Both the position numbers and the translations under genes were made by a program. The notes under the pieces are model-generated. The model was not told the origin of the DNA and ran no database searches. It worked only from the letters and a program-made list of their open reading frames with translations. A DNA stretch of 64,000 nt from Adiantum capillus-veneris (taxonomy: Eukaryota; Streptophyta; Polypodiopsida; Polypodiales; Pteridaceae): the NCBI GenBank assembly GCA_014529385.2, contig CM043960.1, forward strand, positions 77,215,910 through 77,279,909, given 5' to 3'. This document shows, in pieces, positions 33,926 to 44,139 of the stretch. How positions within the stretch are numbered: the first letter of the stretch is position 1; the number at the start of each line of letters is the position of its first letter.

Positions 33926-36445
33926 GTGACTTTCATTGATGATTACTCCAGGCATGCATGGGTATTTCCGCTTAAAGCGAAGTCCGAAGTTTTTATGTGC
34001 TTCAAACAATTTTTGGCTATGGCTGAAAATGTCTCAAAATGTACTATGGGCACCCTCCGTTCCGATCGAGGGGGGGAGTATATGTCTCATGAATTTAATG
34101 CATTTCTGGCTAGTCGTGGGATAAAACACCAATGTACAGTGCCTTATACACCTCAGCAAAATGGTGTTGCTGAGAGGAAAAACAGGTCACTAACGGAAAT
34201 GGCACGATGTATGGTCAAAAGTCAAGCTTTGCCGCATTCTTTTTGGCTTGAGGCCATCATGTGTGCCACTTATGTACTTAACAGGTGTCCTATGAAAGCT
34301 TTGCAGTCTATTACTCCATATGAATCATGGCATGATAGAAAGCCTTCTATTGAGCACATGCATGTTTTTGGCTGTTTGGCATATGCTTTGGTGCCACAAG
34401 TGCAGCGTAGAAAATTGGATGATAAGGCTGTCAAATGTATTTTTGTTGGTTATAGTGCTGAAAGCAAAGGTTACAGGTTGTATCATCCGCAAACAAAACG
34501 TATTCTGGTTTCACGGGATGTAGTGTTTGTGGAAGATTCTGTTCAGCCCTTGCTGTCATGTACTAGAGACAGTAATGTAAGCTCACAGGACATTTATGAC
34601 ACTTTGTTGCCTCTTTTCAGTAGTGGAAATACGAATGTAAGTTCCAATGAGGCAAATGTACAGCCTATGGGGGTTTCTGAAAATGTTTTAGAACAGCCTA
34701 TTACTGATGCAGATTTACATGATGTACTTGATGAGGAAAGGGCTGAAAATGAGCAGGCTAGAGGTATGCCAAAATGGCTGGTGCACACTTTGCGTGACAG
34801 TAAATTGGATGCACCTTTATCTAGTCGTACTCGTTCAGGCTCTCGCCATGCATCTTATGCATCAAATTGTTATGCTTTGGCTGTGTCTAGTTTGCATGAT
34901 GTTGAGGAGCCTCTGTCTTTTGATGAAGCACAGAATTCAGAAAATTGGATTGCTGCCATGAAATCAGAATATGATGCACTTATAGAGAATGACACATGGA
35001 CTTTATGTGATTTGCCTCCTGGCAAAAAGGCCATTGGTACGAAGTGGGTTTACAAGTTGAAACGCAAGCCGGATGGTGAGATCGATCGCCATAAGGCTCG
35101 ACTTGTTGCAAAGGGTTATGCACAACAAAAAGGCATAGATTATGAAGAGACTTTTGCTCCCACTTGTCGTATGACTACTGTGCGTTTTCTATGTGCATTG
35201 GCAGATCATTTTGGTTGGGATGTACATCAATCAGACATTGTTACTGCTTTCTTGAATGGTGACATATTTGAGGAAGTTTATGTAACGCAGCCTCGCGGTT
35301 TTGTCATAAAAGGACAAGAGGACAAAGTGTGCAAATGTAAGAAGGCTTTGTATGGGTTGAAGCAATCTCTTCGTGCTTGGTATGAGAAAGCTGACACTCA
35401 TTTGGTTAAACGAGGCTTTCGTAACAGTCCAACAGAAAGCACATTGTATGTAAAGCGTGAGGATGATGTATTTCTCATTGTGGTTCTTTATGTTGATGAT
35501 TTGCTGATCACTGGACCAAATGAGAGACATATTGCTGAATTTAAGGCTGATTTGAATGCTACTTTCAAGATGAAAGATTTGGGGCTGTTGCATCATTACT
35601 TGGGTATACAGTTTAAGCAGTGTGATGGTGGTATTGCCTTGTGTCAGAAAAGTTACATAGAGACATTGCTATGTAAGTTTGGACTTGAGGATTGCAAACC
35701 TATTGCCACTCCCATGGAAACAGGTTTGAAGTTGAGTCTACATGATGCTGGCGATCCTGCTGATGTCACTCTTTACCAAACTGCTGTTGGCTGCTTCATT
35801 TATGTATGCAACACGAGGCCAGATATTCAGTTTGCAGTCTCGCAGGTCAGCAGATTTATGCATAGCCCAGGGTCTAAGCATTGGCAGGCTGTCAAGAGGA
35901 TTTTCTGCTACCTTAGTGGCACTTTACATCTTGGCTTGTTTTATCCCAAGGGGGGATCATTGCCACCAGACTTACATGCTTTTTCGGACTCAGATTGGGT
36001 TGGGTTTTTTGACACGCGAGTGTCCACAAGTGGTTTTTGTTTCATGCTTGGCAGTTCATGTATATCATGGTTGATCAAGAAGCAACCTACTGTGGCCACT
36101 TCGAGTTGTGAGGCTGAGTACAGGGCAGTCTTCATAGCTACAGTTGAGTGTGTATGGCTCAGACGCCTTATGGTTGACTTGGGTGTTGGACAGGACACTG
36201 CCAACACTATCTACACTGACAGTCAGAGCGCATTGGCAGTTGCGAGGAACACAGTTTTTCATGCTCGCACAAAGCACATTGAGGTGCATTACCACTATGT
36301 CAGGGAGAGGCTCTCAGCAGGAGAGATCAGCTTGGCTTATGTGCCAACACAGGACAACCTTGCAGATCTTTTCACAAAGGCATTGTCTCGTGAGAAGCTT
36401 GAAGCTTTCCGCAAAGCTTTGGGCTTACTCCCCTTTGTGGACTGA
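33926..36445 (+). CDS. pol: copia integrase core, reverse transcriptase and RNase H, one long open frame
   Basis: About 839 codons without a stop; there is no proper start, since the true start was upstream of the deletion. The integrase core has the first Asp in TFIDDYSRHAW, the second in LRSDRGGEY and the Glu in NGVAERKNRS, but the HHCC zinc domain is absent. A linker follows (about 34570-34860). RT landmarks are KWVYKLKRKPDGEIDRHKAR, DIVTAFLNGD and the catalytic LYVDDLLITG at about 35490. RNase H has FSDSDW, SSCEAEYRA and TDSQSALAVARN. It ends ADLFTKAL..GLLPFVD at a TGA. RT and RNase H look intact. Confidence 0.94.
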   Translation: MTFIDDYSRHAWVFPLKAKSEVFMCFKQFLAMAENVSKCTMGTLRSDRGGEYMSHEFNAFLASRGIKHQCTVPYTPQQNGVAERKNRSLTEMARCMVKSQALPHSFWLEAIMCATYVLNRCPMKALQSITPYESWHDRKPSIEHMHVFGCLAYALVPQVQRRKLDDKAVKCIFVGYSAESKGYRLYHPQTKRILVSRDVVFVEDSVQPLLSCTRDSNVSSQDIYDTLLPLFSSGNTNVSSNEANVQPMGVSENVLEQPITDADLHDVLDEERAENEQARGMPKWLVHTLRDSKLDAPLSSRTRSGSRHASYASNCYALAVSSLHDVEEPLSFDEAQNSENWIAAMKSEYDALIENDTWTLCDLPPGKKAIGTKWVYKLKRKPDGEIDRHKARLVAKGYAQQKGIDYEETFAPTCRMTTVRFLCALADHFGWDVHQSDIVTAFLNGDIFEEVYVTQPRGFVIKGQEDKVCKCKKALYGLKQSLRAWYEKADTHLVKRGFRNSPTESTLYVKREDDVFLIVVLYVDDLLITGPNERHIAEFKADLNATFKMKDLGLLHHYLGIQFKQCDGGIALCQKSYIETLLCKFGLEDCKPIATPMETGLKLSLHDAGDPADVTLYQTAVGCFIYVCNTRPDIQFAVSQVSRFMHSPGSKHWQAVKRIFCYLSGTLHLGLFYPKGGSLPPDLHAFSDSDWVGFFDTRVSTSGFCFMLGSSCISWLIKKQPTVATSSCEAEYRAVFIATVECVWLRRLMVDLGVGQDTANTIYTDSQSALAVARNTVFHARTKHIEVHYHYVRERLSAGEISLAYVPTQDNLADLFTKALSREKLEAFRKALGLLPFVD

Positions 36446-36507
36446 TCCTGTCCTCAGGGCATGGCACTTCCCTTTACTCATGTGACAGCTCTCGTTCACC
36501 GCATCAC

Positions 36508-36520
36508 TCCAGGGGGGATT
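36508..36520 (+). promoter_or_regulatory. polypurine tract, copia copy 1
   Basis: ccaggggggatt directly before the 3' LTR; this is the plus-strand primer site. Confidence 0.85.
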
Positions 36521-36747
36521 TGTTACCATATACGTGTGGTAGTGATGTGTGTGAACACACTAGGACCGCCGGGGCATTTTTTCCCTCTTTAGGAGGTTTT
36601 TTCCCCCGTGCATTGTATATACGCCCATCACTCTAGGGCTATCTATCTTTCCATTGCACACTAAGTAACATACTCTCTATTGTGTGCCTTGAGCTTCCTT
36701 CGTCTTCTCCAAGCTATGTGTGTTTCTCTGCAACCCTAATTCCAACA
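36521..36747 (+). repeat. 3' LTR, copia copy 1
   Basis: 227 bp, one mismatch to the 5' LTR by eye, followed by the gtagt target duplication. Confidence 0.96.
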
Positions 36748-37115
36748 GTAGTGACCTCAAAAAATAGTAATAGTAGACATCACTTATATTTTCAAAGGTC
36801 AGTACCAAGTGAATAGGTGCATAGAAAAGAGTTTGCCTTCCCATATTCGCTCGGTAGTGACCTCAGAAAATAGTAATAGCAGACCTCACTTATATTTTCT
36901 GAGTTCAGTATCAAGCGAATAGGTGCATAGGAAAGAGTTTGCCTTCCCTTATTCGCTCGGTAGTGACCTCAAAAAATAGTAATAGCAAACATCACTTACA
37001 TTTTCAGAAGTCAGTACCAAGCGAATAGATTTGCATCCCCTGCAACAAAATACCTTATTCGCTTGGTAGTGACCTCAGAAAAGTGTAAAAGCAAGCAAAC
37101 AGGTTTGCATCCCCT
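36748..37115. repeat. palindrome array R2, right part
   Basis: Continues the 106-bp units after the copia insertion: markers at about 36796, 36902 and 37008. A degenerate end carries gcttggtagtgacctc at about 37060. With the left part there are at least six units. Confidence 0.9.
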
Positions 37116-37359
37116 ACAAAAAAATACCAATGTGAAGGAGACGTTTAAATCCATGGAGTCCTAACTGTCATGTCGTTCCCTCCCATCACCTCCCCTAATC
37201 TTGGGGTGGGGGGGTGGTACCATTGCTTCTCTCTCCCACGTCTACCTCTCATGAAACCGCATGGCGGTACCACCCCTCACAGACCACTCACTCATAAGCC
37301 AAAACCCAGGCTCTGCTTTTCAGGCATGTCCATATAGTCTATTTAACCAGCAGTTTTTT

Positions 37360-37870
37360 CAGAATCTCCCTCAGGGTTTCGCAGAACAACTACAAGAAGC
37401 TTAGGATAGTGGTGATGCCTTTCCAAGGTATACTCCCACAGCGCCAACAGCACCACATCCGGGCCCTCCTCAGGAGGTCCCCACTTGGCCCTCCCTCGAT
37501 GTTGCCCTTAATGTTCTCGACCAACACAGCCCGGGAGTGGCTGCTGTCAACACAGGAGTCAATTCTTGAGGTAAGCCGTTGGTAATTCTTTGCTTTCTGC
37601 TCCCAATTTCCAAGCTCCTAGTTTGAAGAGCTTATTTGCTAAATGCTCTGTGCAGGATGCTAGCCTGAAGCTGGAACAAATGCTGATCGTCAGGTACACA
37701 GGATCTCAATCCTTAAAGACTCTCTGGAAGCAAGAAGGCCTGAAGACCTGCAGCGATTGCTCACCAAGAATGGCTCTGTAGAGGCTATCTTTAATTGGCT
37801 ACAGGAGATGAAGGATGAAGTGCTTGAGCTAGCCAATAAATATGAGGAAGCCATTAACTAATTTGCCAAC
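37360..37870 (+). pseudogene. unknown gene C, decayed, one intron readable
   Basis: First part: QNLPQGFAEQLQEA, a TAG, then a Pro-rich stretch (FPRYTPTAPTAPHPGPPQEV, then WPSLDVALNVLDQHSPGVAA). A gag/gtaagc donor at 37571 and a tgtgcag acceptor at 37655 give an 85-bp intron. Second part: after a frame change, a charged helical stretch (RISILKDSLEARRPEDLQRL, then IFNWLQEMKDEVLELANKYE) with coiled-coil spacing, stopping at about 37860. Family unknown. It lies between arrays R2 and R3. Confidence 0.45.
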
Positions 37871-38088
37871 AGGATTCAGGAAGAGATAGTCTGGCTGTGA
37901 AGGAAAAGGACTACATGGTTATTGCAAACCCTAAACCCCAGAAAATTAGTAGGCCACTCTTTGTAAAGTCTGAAGTGTTTTCTAACTCAAAACCCGGTGT
38001 TAAGTTGTAATTTTGTTTCTTTCTTATAAATTCAAAACGCGTATTTGGTAAAAAAAACCCTAAACCCACAACAAACAGGGTTTACCTT

Positions 38089-38360
38089 CCCCTTATTTGC
38101 TTAGTATTGACCTCTGTACTAGCAGACATCACTTAACTTTTCTTTTGGTCAATACCAAGACTCAAGTGACGTAACCTTTTATGACATTAGCGCACGCGAT
38201 AGAACCAAGCAAATAGGGCCCTTCGGAGATTCTTGGGGCCCCTATTCTCTTGGTTCTGAGTCAACTGACGTCACCTCTTATGACATTAGCGCACGGGATA
38301 GAACCAAGTGAAAAGAGACCTTGAGGGGTACTCGAGGCTCAATATTCGCTTGGTTATGAC
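38089..38360. repeat. palindrome array R3, degenerate
   Basis: Contains ttatttgcttagtattgacc and ttggtcaataccaag as arms (38093-38162), then agaaccaagcaaatagggcc (38201-38220) opposite gggcccctattctcttggtt (38236 onward). The piece atgacattagcgcacg repeats 90 bp apart. It shares the gcttggta..tgacc core of R1 and R2. It precedes gene D1. Confidence 0.75.
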
Positions 38361-38392
38361 ATCAAATAGTTTTGGCTTGCTTTCTATTTTAG

Positions 38393-40137
38393 TCATGGGG
38401 ATCATAGTCTTGGAGACAGACGTGAGCGAGGATACATGTGAAGAAAAACTATTCACGTTCTTATACAACGCCCGTGCTCATCAGGAATGTTTAATGCAGA
38501 GTTTTCTATACAGAGGAGTATAGATTGCTCATTTGAGTACGTACAAACCCATTTGCAACAGTATGAGGCAGTCACTTGTGACAATTCCATGACATTTGAT
38601 GGCATGAGATATGTGCACCCAGCCGACCTTGACCCTGACAAGAGTGCTTCAAGGAGACTGAATCGCTGTCTAGAAAAGTGTCCCTCCAATGCACTACTTG
38701 TACAAGACAGGTGTATGAAGCACTTCAAAAAGTGTCGCTTAGTGGAATTCTACCACGGGTTTGTCTGTTACTTATACTTGCAGACGGATGGTGAGTCAGA
38801 TACTTCTCAATCAACAACTTTCGGTAGTTGTCCATTGGCACCGAAGGAAGAGGTAGAGGATGTGGAGGTGCAGTTCGACCTAGAGGAGGAGCGGGAAGAA
38901 ATACTAAAGGAAACATTTGATGCGGGCTTAACTCTTGTTTCTCTTGCGGATGCAGCAATAGGGTGCAAGCAAGAAAGTCCAAGTAAGGAAGTGACTTTTC
39001 CTCTGAATTGTGCTCTCAGCTTTGCTATGGCGGGCGACACCCACTATGTTCTACTCATAGATATCATGCATGAGCTCAATATACGGGAGGACTACTGCTA
39101 GCGGCAATTGTGAATTTTTGTGAGGCAGACATGGGGTTTGTGGATGATGATGGAGTGGACCAACATCTTATTGGTGACACAGCTGTCCGCGACTCACAGT
39201 TCACTTCAAGGGTGGCAACTGATCAAAGATACATTCAATGAAGCGAAGTCCAGAGAGGCCAATTTTCCAACAGATGAGCAGTTTGAATCGACAACAAAAC
39301 AACTCGGCTTGGAAAACATGGGTAGGCACGTGGCACCCAGAGATCATGTAATGAATAGTCAATCTATTCACTTGTGGGGGAGGTCGATGCTGGAAATGGA
39401 CAAGAATCAGATGGTAACTTTTGTCGTGCATTCAGATGGTATTGGAGATGGCCCAGTGATAAAATACCATGATCAATTTTTTACTGCCAGGTGCTAGTGT
39501 ATGATGATAGTTTCCTTAGAAGAGCGGGAGGCTCACGGCAAGGGCTTGTCACACGAGTCCAAGGCAAGGATGCGGCGTTGTCTCACTACATCGGGCGTTT
39601 CAACCACAAAAAGGTTTGTAGAAACAATTCAAGTACTTAGCAATTGTACTCATGTCACTTACGGCCCATACATTCATTACAATTTTTATGTAGATCATAA
39701 TATACCACAAGGAATACTCCGATGACAATGAAAAGTTCCCGCTGTTTGCAATGAAATTTATTACAAGATTGTGTGGTGGGCACCCCCTCCCACTAAACGT
39801 AGAAAGACTAATTCTGATTGAGAAACAGTTTGCTCTACGCATATTTGGCATTGGGTATGGGTTCCAAGCACTCAGAGCCCCCTATTTCACGTCCTACACA
39901 GCTCAGGCTCTGGCTGCAGGGGTTGAAGATTCGGAAAGCTTAGATCCATACAACAAGTGGCTGTTTCTGAGGGAAAGAAGACGTCTGATGCCCGTGGGGA
40001 TACTTCCATCAACGGAGGAACGAGATCGTCTACAGAGCTTGCACATCGAAGAGGTACAAAGTGAGGAAGAAGGAGGTGCATCGAAGAGGATAAAAATGAC
40101 GGGCTCAGGTCCATCTTCTCCCGCTCCTGAGTCGTGA
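38393..40137 (+). pseudogene. unknown gene D1, decayed, acidic C-terminus with basic cluster
   Basis: Coding-like sequence is spread over several frames: 38395-38485 (IIVLETDVSEDTCEEKLFTF), 38487-39101 (a 204-residue block with FEYVQTHLQQYEAV, ADLDPDKSASRRLNRCLEKC and then an acidic EEVEDVEVQFDLEEEREE), 39120-39497 (GRHVAPRDHVMNSQ, then MVTFVVHSDGIGDGPVIKYH), 39490-39640, and 39730-40137 (NVERLILIEKQFALRIFGIG, ending SEEEGGASKRIKMTG). At least four frame changes link them. The last part ends at a TGA (40135-40137). The SKRIK cluster could be a nuclear signal. I recognise no family. Confidence 0.5.
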
Positions 40138-40564
40138 CCGTCACCACCTCGCATGGTGCTCCGCCGCATTTGAAGCTCCCCAAGCCATCTGTTTCTTCTC
40201 TTTGCGGATGTGTTGTAAAGACCGTGTAATTTCTGAACTCTTAAGAAGTTCCTTCTACCTTGCTCTATGAATTAGTCGTCTATAAGTCCATTGATGTAAC
40301 TCTAATAGGCTATTGGACTTTTCTTTTCCTCCCCCATGTCTAGTGTGCTTAAAATAACTTGTTCTTGCCATGTAGTGGGTTTTTTCCATCCCTTGTGTGA
40401 CCATATTGATAGTGAGCCGTATGTCTTGGCATAATATGGACCATGGTTGAACAATATGTGCTGCATTGAAATAAAACAAAATGGTCAGTAGAATACAATT
40501 TAAAATTTTGTTTTGTATACGTAGAATGCCAACCCACCGTATAATGTGTGATATGTTGCTCTAG

Positions 40565-41426
40565 ATCCATCAATAACGAAAGAGGATCCACGATACTTCA
40601 GCGTGCAATCAGAAAACAACATTCTAACTCTAGGATCATTTCAGGTATACTTCGTTCACTCTATGATAACAAAAATATTGATTACTTGGTTGTTGATTTT
40701 GTGTTTTCGTTTTTCACTGCACGTTGATAGGAAAATTTTGAAATCCTCGATTGGGTTTTTAGTCAAACCCAAATTCCTTCTATCATCAGTGAACAAAGAA
40801 ACGGAGCCATTCTTTCAGTGGAAGGATTTGGTGACTACACAGTGGAATGGCACATGGCAGGTGACTTAAAGACTCTTAAGTGTATGTACAACATAACACA
40901 CGGAGCAGCTGTGGTAAATCCGTGCTTATATTATATGGCTGATGCACAATTACTTGAGAGTGTGCAATGGAATAGAGCTCCCAACAGACATCTTCAAGAT
41001 AAGACTTTTAAACCAGTGCTTGATATTCCTCTGAGTAGAGTTCATGTCTGTACACTTCATGCACTCTGTCGAATAATTGAAAAGGTGGTTCATTTGTACA
41101 TATGTTTTGCACGGACATTAAAGCCAGAGAGTGAGTCAAAAAGAGTGATCAAAGCATTAGACGGAGTGCTCTTAGACATTAGTTTGCATGGAGGCAATGT
41201 CAAAATCGAAGAGGACCCTAAGATGTCTCAAAGCCGGTACAAGGTACCGAGGAAAGCATCGATAGGTGGAGTCAAGGCAAGAAGGTTTCTTGGGTTTAGC
41301 CTCAAAGATTCAGATAGAGAAGAAAGGAGAAACTTGTTCAACAAATGGAAACAATTACATAAAGTGGTTAAAGACAATGCTGGTGGTGGGGCAATCCAGA
41401 ATCACAAGGCGAACGTGTGGAAATAA
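40565..41426 (+). pseudogene. unknown gene D2, best preserved of the cluster, with an 86-bp intron
   Basis: Exon 40565-40644 reads PSITKEDPRYFSVQSENNIL then TLGSFQ. The intron 40645-40730 starts gtatac and ends gttgatag. The next exon continues in phase (ENFEILDWVFSQTQIPS) to a TAA at 41424, over 230 residues without a break. Notable parts are GDYTVEWHMAGDLKTLKCMY, SRVHVCTLHALCRIIEKVVH, VLLDISLHGGNVKI and a basic C-terminal third. The left edge, ttgctctag, looks like an acceptor, so at least one exon lies upstream but cannot be placed. Family unknown. Because the visible exons are intact, it may be a gene fragment rather than a fully dead gene. Confidence 0.6.
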
Positions 41427-41478
41427 CTAGATAAAATTTTCCATTACGTTGAGGAGCATTCTTGGGACCAAAGTAAGC

Positions 41479-42448
41479 TCACATCATTTCAAGCAGCCTT
41501 GCTGGATTGGAAAAAGGCAATTCTTTGAAGAGTGCCCTATATCCCATTTGCAAGACGCCACTCTCATCAAGTATTGGTTGCACTTCCATTGGTTCCAGAT
41601 GATTCTCATTCATGAAGGAGGTAAGTAGCCTCCCTTTCAACTTACAAATTTTTTTCAGAGTTATCATCTCTTCAACTACTTCTTTTGGAACTAGACGGCT
41701 ATAATGCACTCTGGCATTGAAGCCTGCACCGTTTGAGTTTGGATGCAGTAAAGACCTGCCAAAAAAGCACCATGTGTTATGATCATGTATAGGAAAGTGT
41801 ATCCATTTCTTAATGAAGCACATTGAAGAAACAAACTTCGAGTTACCTTAAAGCTCGTATTCATTTTTTCAGGCCACCACTACCAACCTTCATGTTCTCA
41901 ATGTTGCACAGATCTCTTTTTCTTTTTCGACTACCAAGCACGGTGTCTTTCTCTTGCAAAATTTTGATCTTCTTCTCAAGGCCTTGTATTGTCTCTCTGT
42001 TTGATGAAATCTTTTGAGAGCATGCTTCATTTAGTTTCTTCAGCTGCATGTTCTCTATCGCCAGGAAGTTTCTTTGCCTTTCCGCATTCAATCCTCTCAT
42101 TTCCAAATGTTTGGTGTATCCCAATAGCCCATTCTTGCCATCGCCTGTGAAATGTAAGAGGTTAGTGATATTAGCAAAGGGAGGTGGCGCATTTGTCGTA
42201 GGATCCTTTGGATAAATAGACCCATCGGTCCACAAATCCAAATGATGTTCCTTGTTTGTCCTTCTAAGTTCTTTCTCCCGTTGAGATAAGAAAGACTCCC
42301 TCCTACGTTTCTGCAATGGTGCGTACTCTTGCAATACATCAACATGAAGATGATGTGTGTTCTTTCTTTGGGTAAATGTTAAAGATGCAGGGACTGAGGA
42401 TTGTAAGTTCAAATTAGTGTTTTCATCAGGAAAAGATGCGTTCTCCAT
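41479..42448 (-). pseudogene. unknown gene E, coiled-coil protein, probably two parts
   Basis: The first frame, 42448-41861 (195 residues), begins MENASFPDENTNLN. It has a basic stretch (LQKRRRESFLSQREKELRR), LHFTGDGKNGLLGYTKHL and a helical heptad-like end (MQLKKLNEACSQKISSNRET, then IQGLEKKIKILQEKD), with SRKRKRD as a possible nuclear signal. The second frame, 41823-41479 (VPKEVVEEMITLKKICKLKG, ending NPARLLEMM), may be a downstream exon; a gtaact donor-like site lies between them near 41850. It converges with gene D2. Function unknown. Confidence 0.55.
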
Positions 42449-42719
42449 TCCTAGAGTTGATAGAGAAGAAGACAGAGAAATATCTCAGGTTTTGGGAGGG
42501 AAGGACATATTCTTAAGTTTAGAGTTGATAAAGTTCGTGTGGCTTATGTTTTTGGAGGGAACGCCTGTAAGTTGGCATTTCAAATCATTAGTCATACGGT
42601 TAGTTGGATTCCTAACAAGAGAACGAAGGATAAGAATGATAAAGACGACGGCTACCTACCAAAGAATGTCATTTTGGCTTTTTGTTGCACAGAAAAGTAT
42701 CACATAAAATGCACAATTT

Positions 42720-44130
42720 AACATTTTCATTTTCTCTCTCTAAGCCGACGTGGCACTTCTTACAGGGCCCAAAAGTGAGTCCAACTTTCTCCTAATGTAG
42801 ACCTGAAATTTTGCAACTTCACATAAACAACTCACAATTGATTCTTTTGGATAGAGCAATGTTCTGAGATCCCACCTCGGATTCTACTTACCGTACTTCT
42901 AGATTCTATTGTAATGTGGTTGTGGAAAGTGTCCACAGACACTCGTTTTCTTTTTTTTTAAGGTTTTTTGAGCCTTGATCTTAAGACCTGTCTCGTCCAC
43001 CAATAATTCTCAAAATTCTAATGTAATTCTACAATTCTACAATCCTAAAAGTTACTATAGCAAGTACAACCTACTTCCAAGATACCTCTACACAGCAAAA
43101 GATGACAATCTTAAGCTATGCGGTTTTAAAAAAGAAAGTTTTGACTCTAGGTGATCCTAGAGAAAGTTAAAGGATAACTTCACAAGACGCTCGTGTATTT
43201 CCCTAGTTTAAGTTTCTTCAATCCCCAACAGAGGTGCAAAATGTGGGACGGGTGTCTAACCTCACTCCTATCTTATTGTAGACATAGCAAGAACCACGAA
43301 AATAATTGTCAATCCATGGGATGAAGCTGATTCGACTAGTGCACATAGGCTACAAGAGGTTGTCAATATCTTGGAAAACAACAAACAACTCGCATCTAAC
43401 TCAAGCTGCACTCAAATGACAGAAATCACGAAAAGCTAGTCACTAATCGGCAAAGAAATCATAACCATTACAGTATCAATTAACATTCAAACGTTATGAA
43501 ACTTCTAGGACATGTTTATAAGACCTAAGCACACATGCTTATGGTTTAAAATCTTACTTTAGGTCAAGTGCAAAAATCACGATTATTAATAGCTAGTGAG
43601 TTTTTGACCTATTCGTTTCAACCCAAAATGCATCTAAATGCTTAGCAATGATGCCCCAATACCCACCTATACTTATTTTTATGCTTTTGAAGCTTAAATT
43701 TCTACTTATGATTAAATTAGGCCGCGGGTCGGCGACACCTAAAGCTACGGATTACCATGAAATGCTTACGCCAATGCGTAGAGCTCTTACATGTGGTTGC
43801 AAACGCAACAGATTGCAGTGCAATGTGACAATCGAAAAGGGAGTAGGAAGCGTGAGAAGGAGAGAAGTGAGCGTCATTAGCTCACGCTGTGTTTCTATTA
43901 TCCAAAAACTCTAAAATACTTACAAAAATTGGCTTTTATACCTTAGCCAAGGTTTTTGTGGTCAAAACTAAAAATCTGGGAGCTCTAACTAAAGATAGGT
44001 TGATACAATCTGGAAGCTTGTAGCCCCAGCTCATCAATTACACTGTTTATGTGGAAACTAGGAGTTACAACATTCCTGATTCATCAAAATAATAAGTTTT
44101 TTTACAATAAAAGCTCCGAAAAATGTTATC
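42720..44130. other. intergenic stretch, no gene recognised
   Basis: No coding, RNA or clear repeat structure seen. A short plus frame at 43648-43914 has no motif. Confidence 0.45.
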
Positions 44131-44139
44131 CGAGTTAGC

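Larger units (their letters stand above)
32162..36752 (+). mobile_element. young Ty1/copia element (copy 1), internally deleted, with GTAGT target duplications
   Basis: LTRs at 32167-32393 and 36521-36747 (227 bp each) differ at one site by eye (ctgtgtg versus ctatgtg). The target duplication gtagt is present at 32162-32166 and 36748-36752, inside a repeat unit of array R2. A PBS, gag, most of pol and a PPT are present. The protease end and the integrase N-terminus are missing. The insertion is recent on LTR evidence, and the copy cannot be autonomous. Confidence 0.95.

Noticed and set aside
35231-35596. Minus-strand ORFs opposite copia RT (also 48050-48439 and similar)
   Set aside because: They are antisense shadows of conserved pol sequence and recur only because pol recurs.
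38487-39101. Assigning gene D1 to a HORMA or other meiotic family
   Set aside because: I considered it for the overall look of the N-terminal block, but I see no specific motif to support it.
27683-42448. Calling the unknown gene cluster an endogenous giant virus
   Set aside because: The histone-like gene and palindromic repeats would fit, but there is no capsid, polymerase, primase or packaging ATPase, and the genes have plant-like introns. The claim is not supported.
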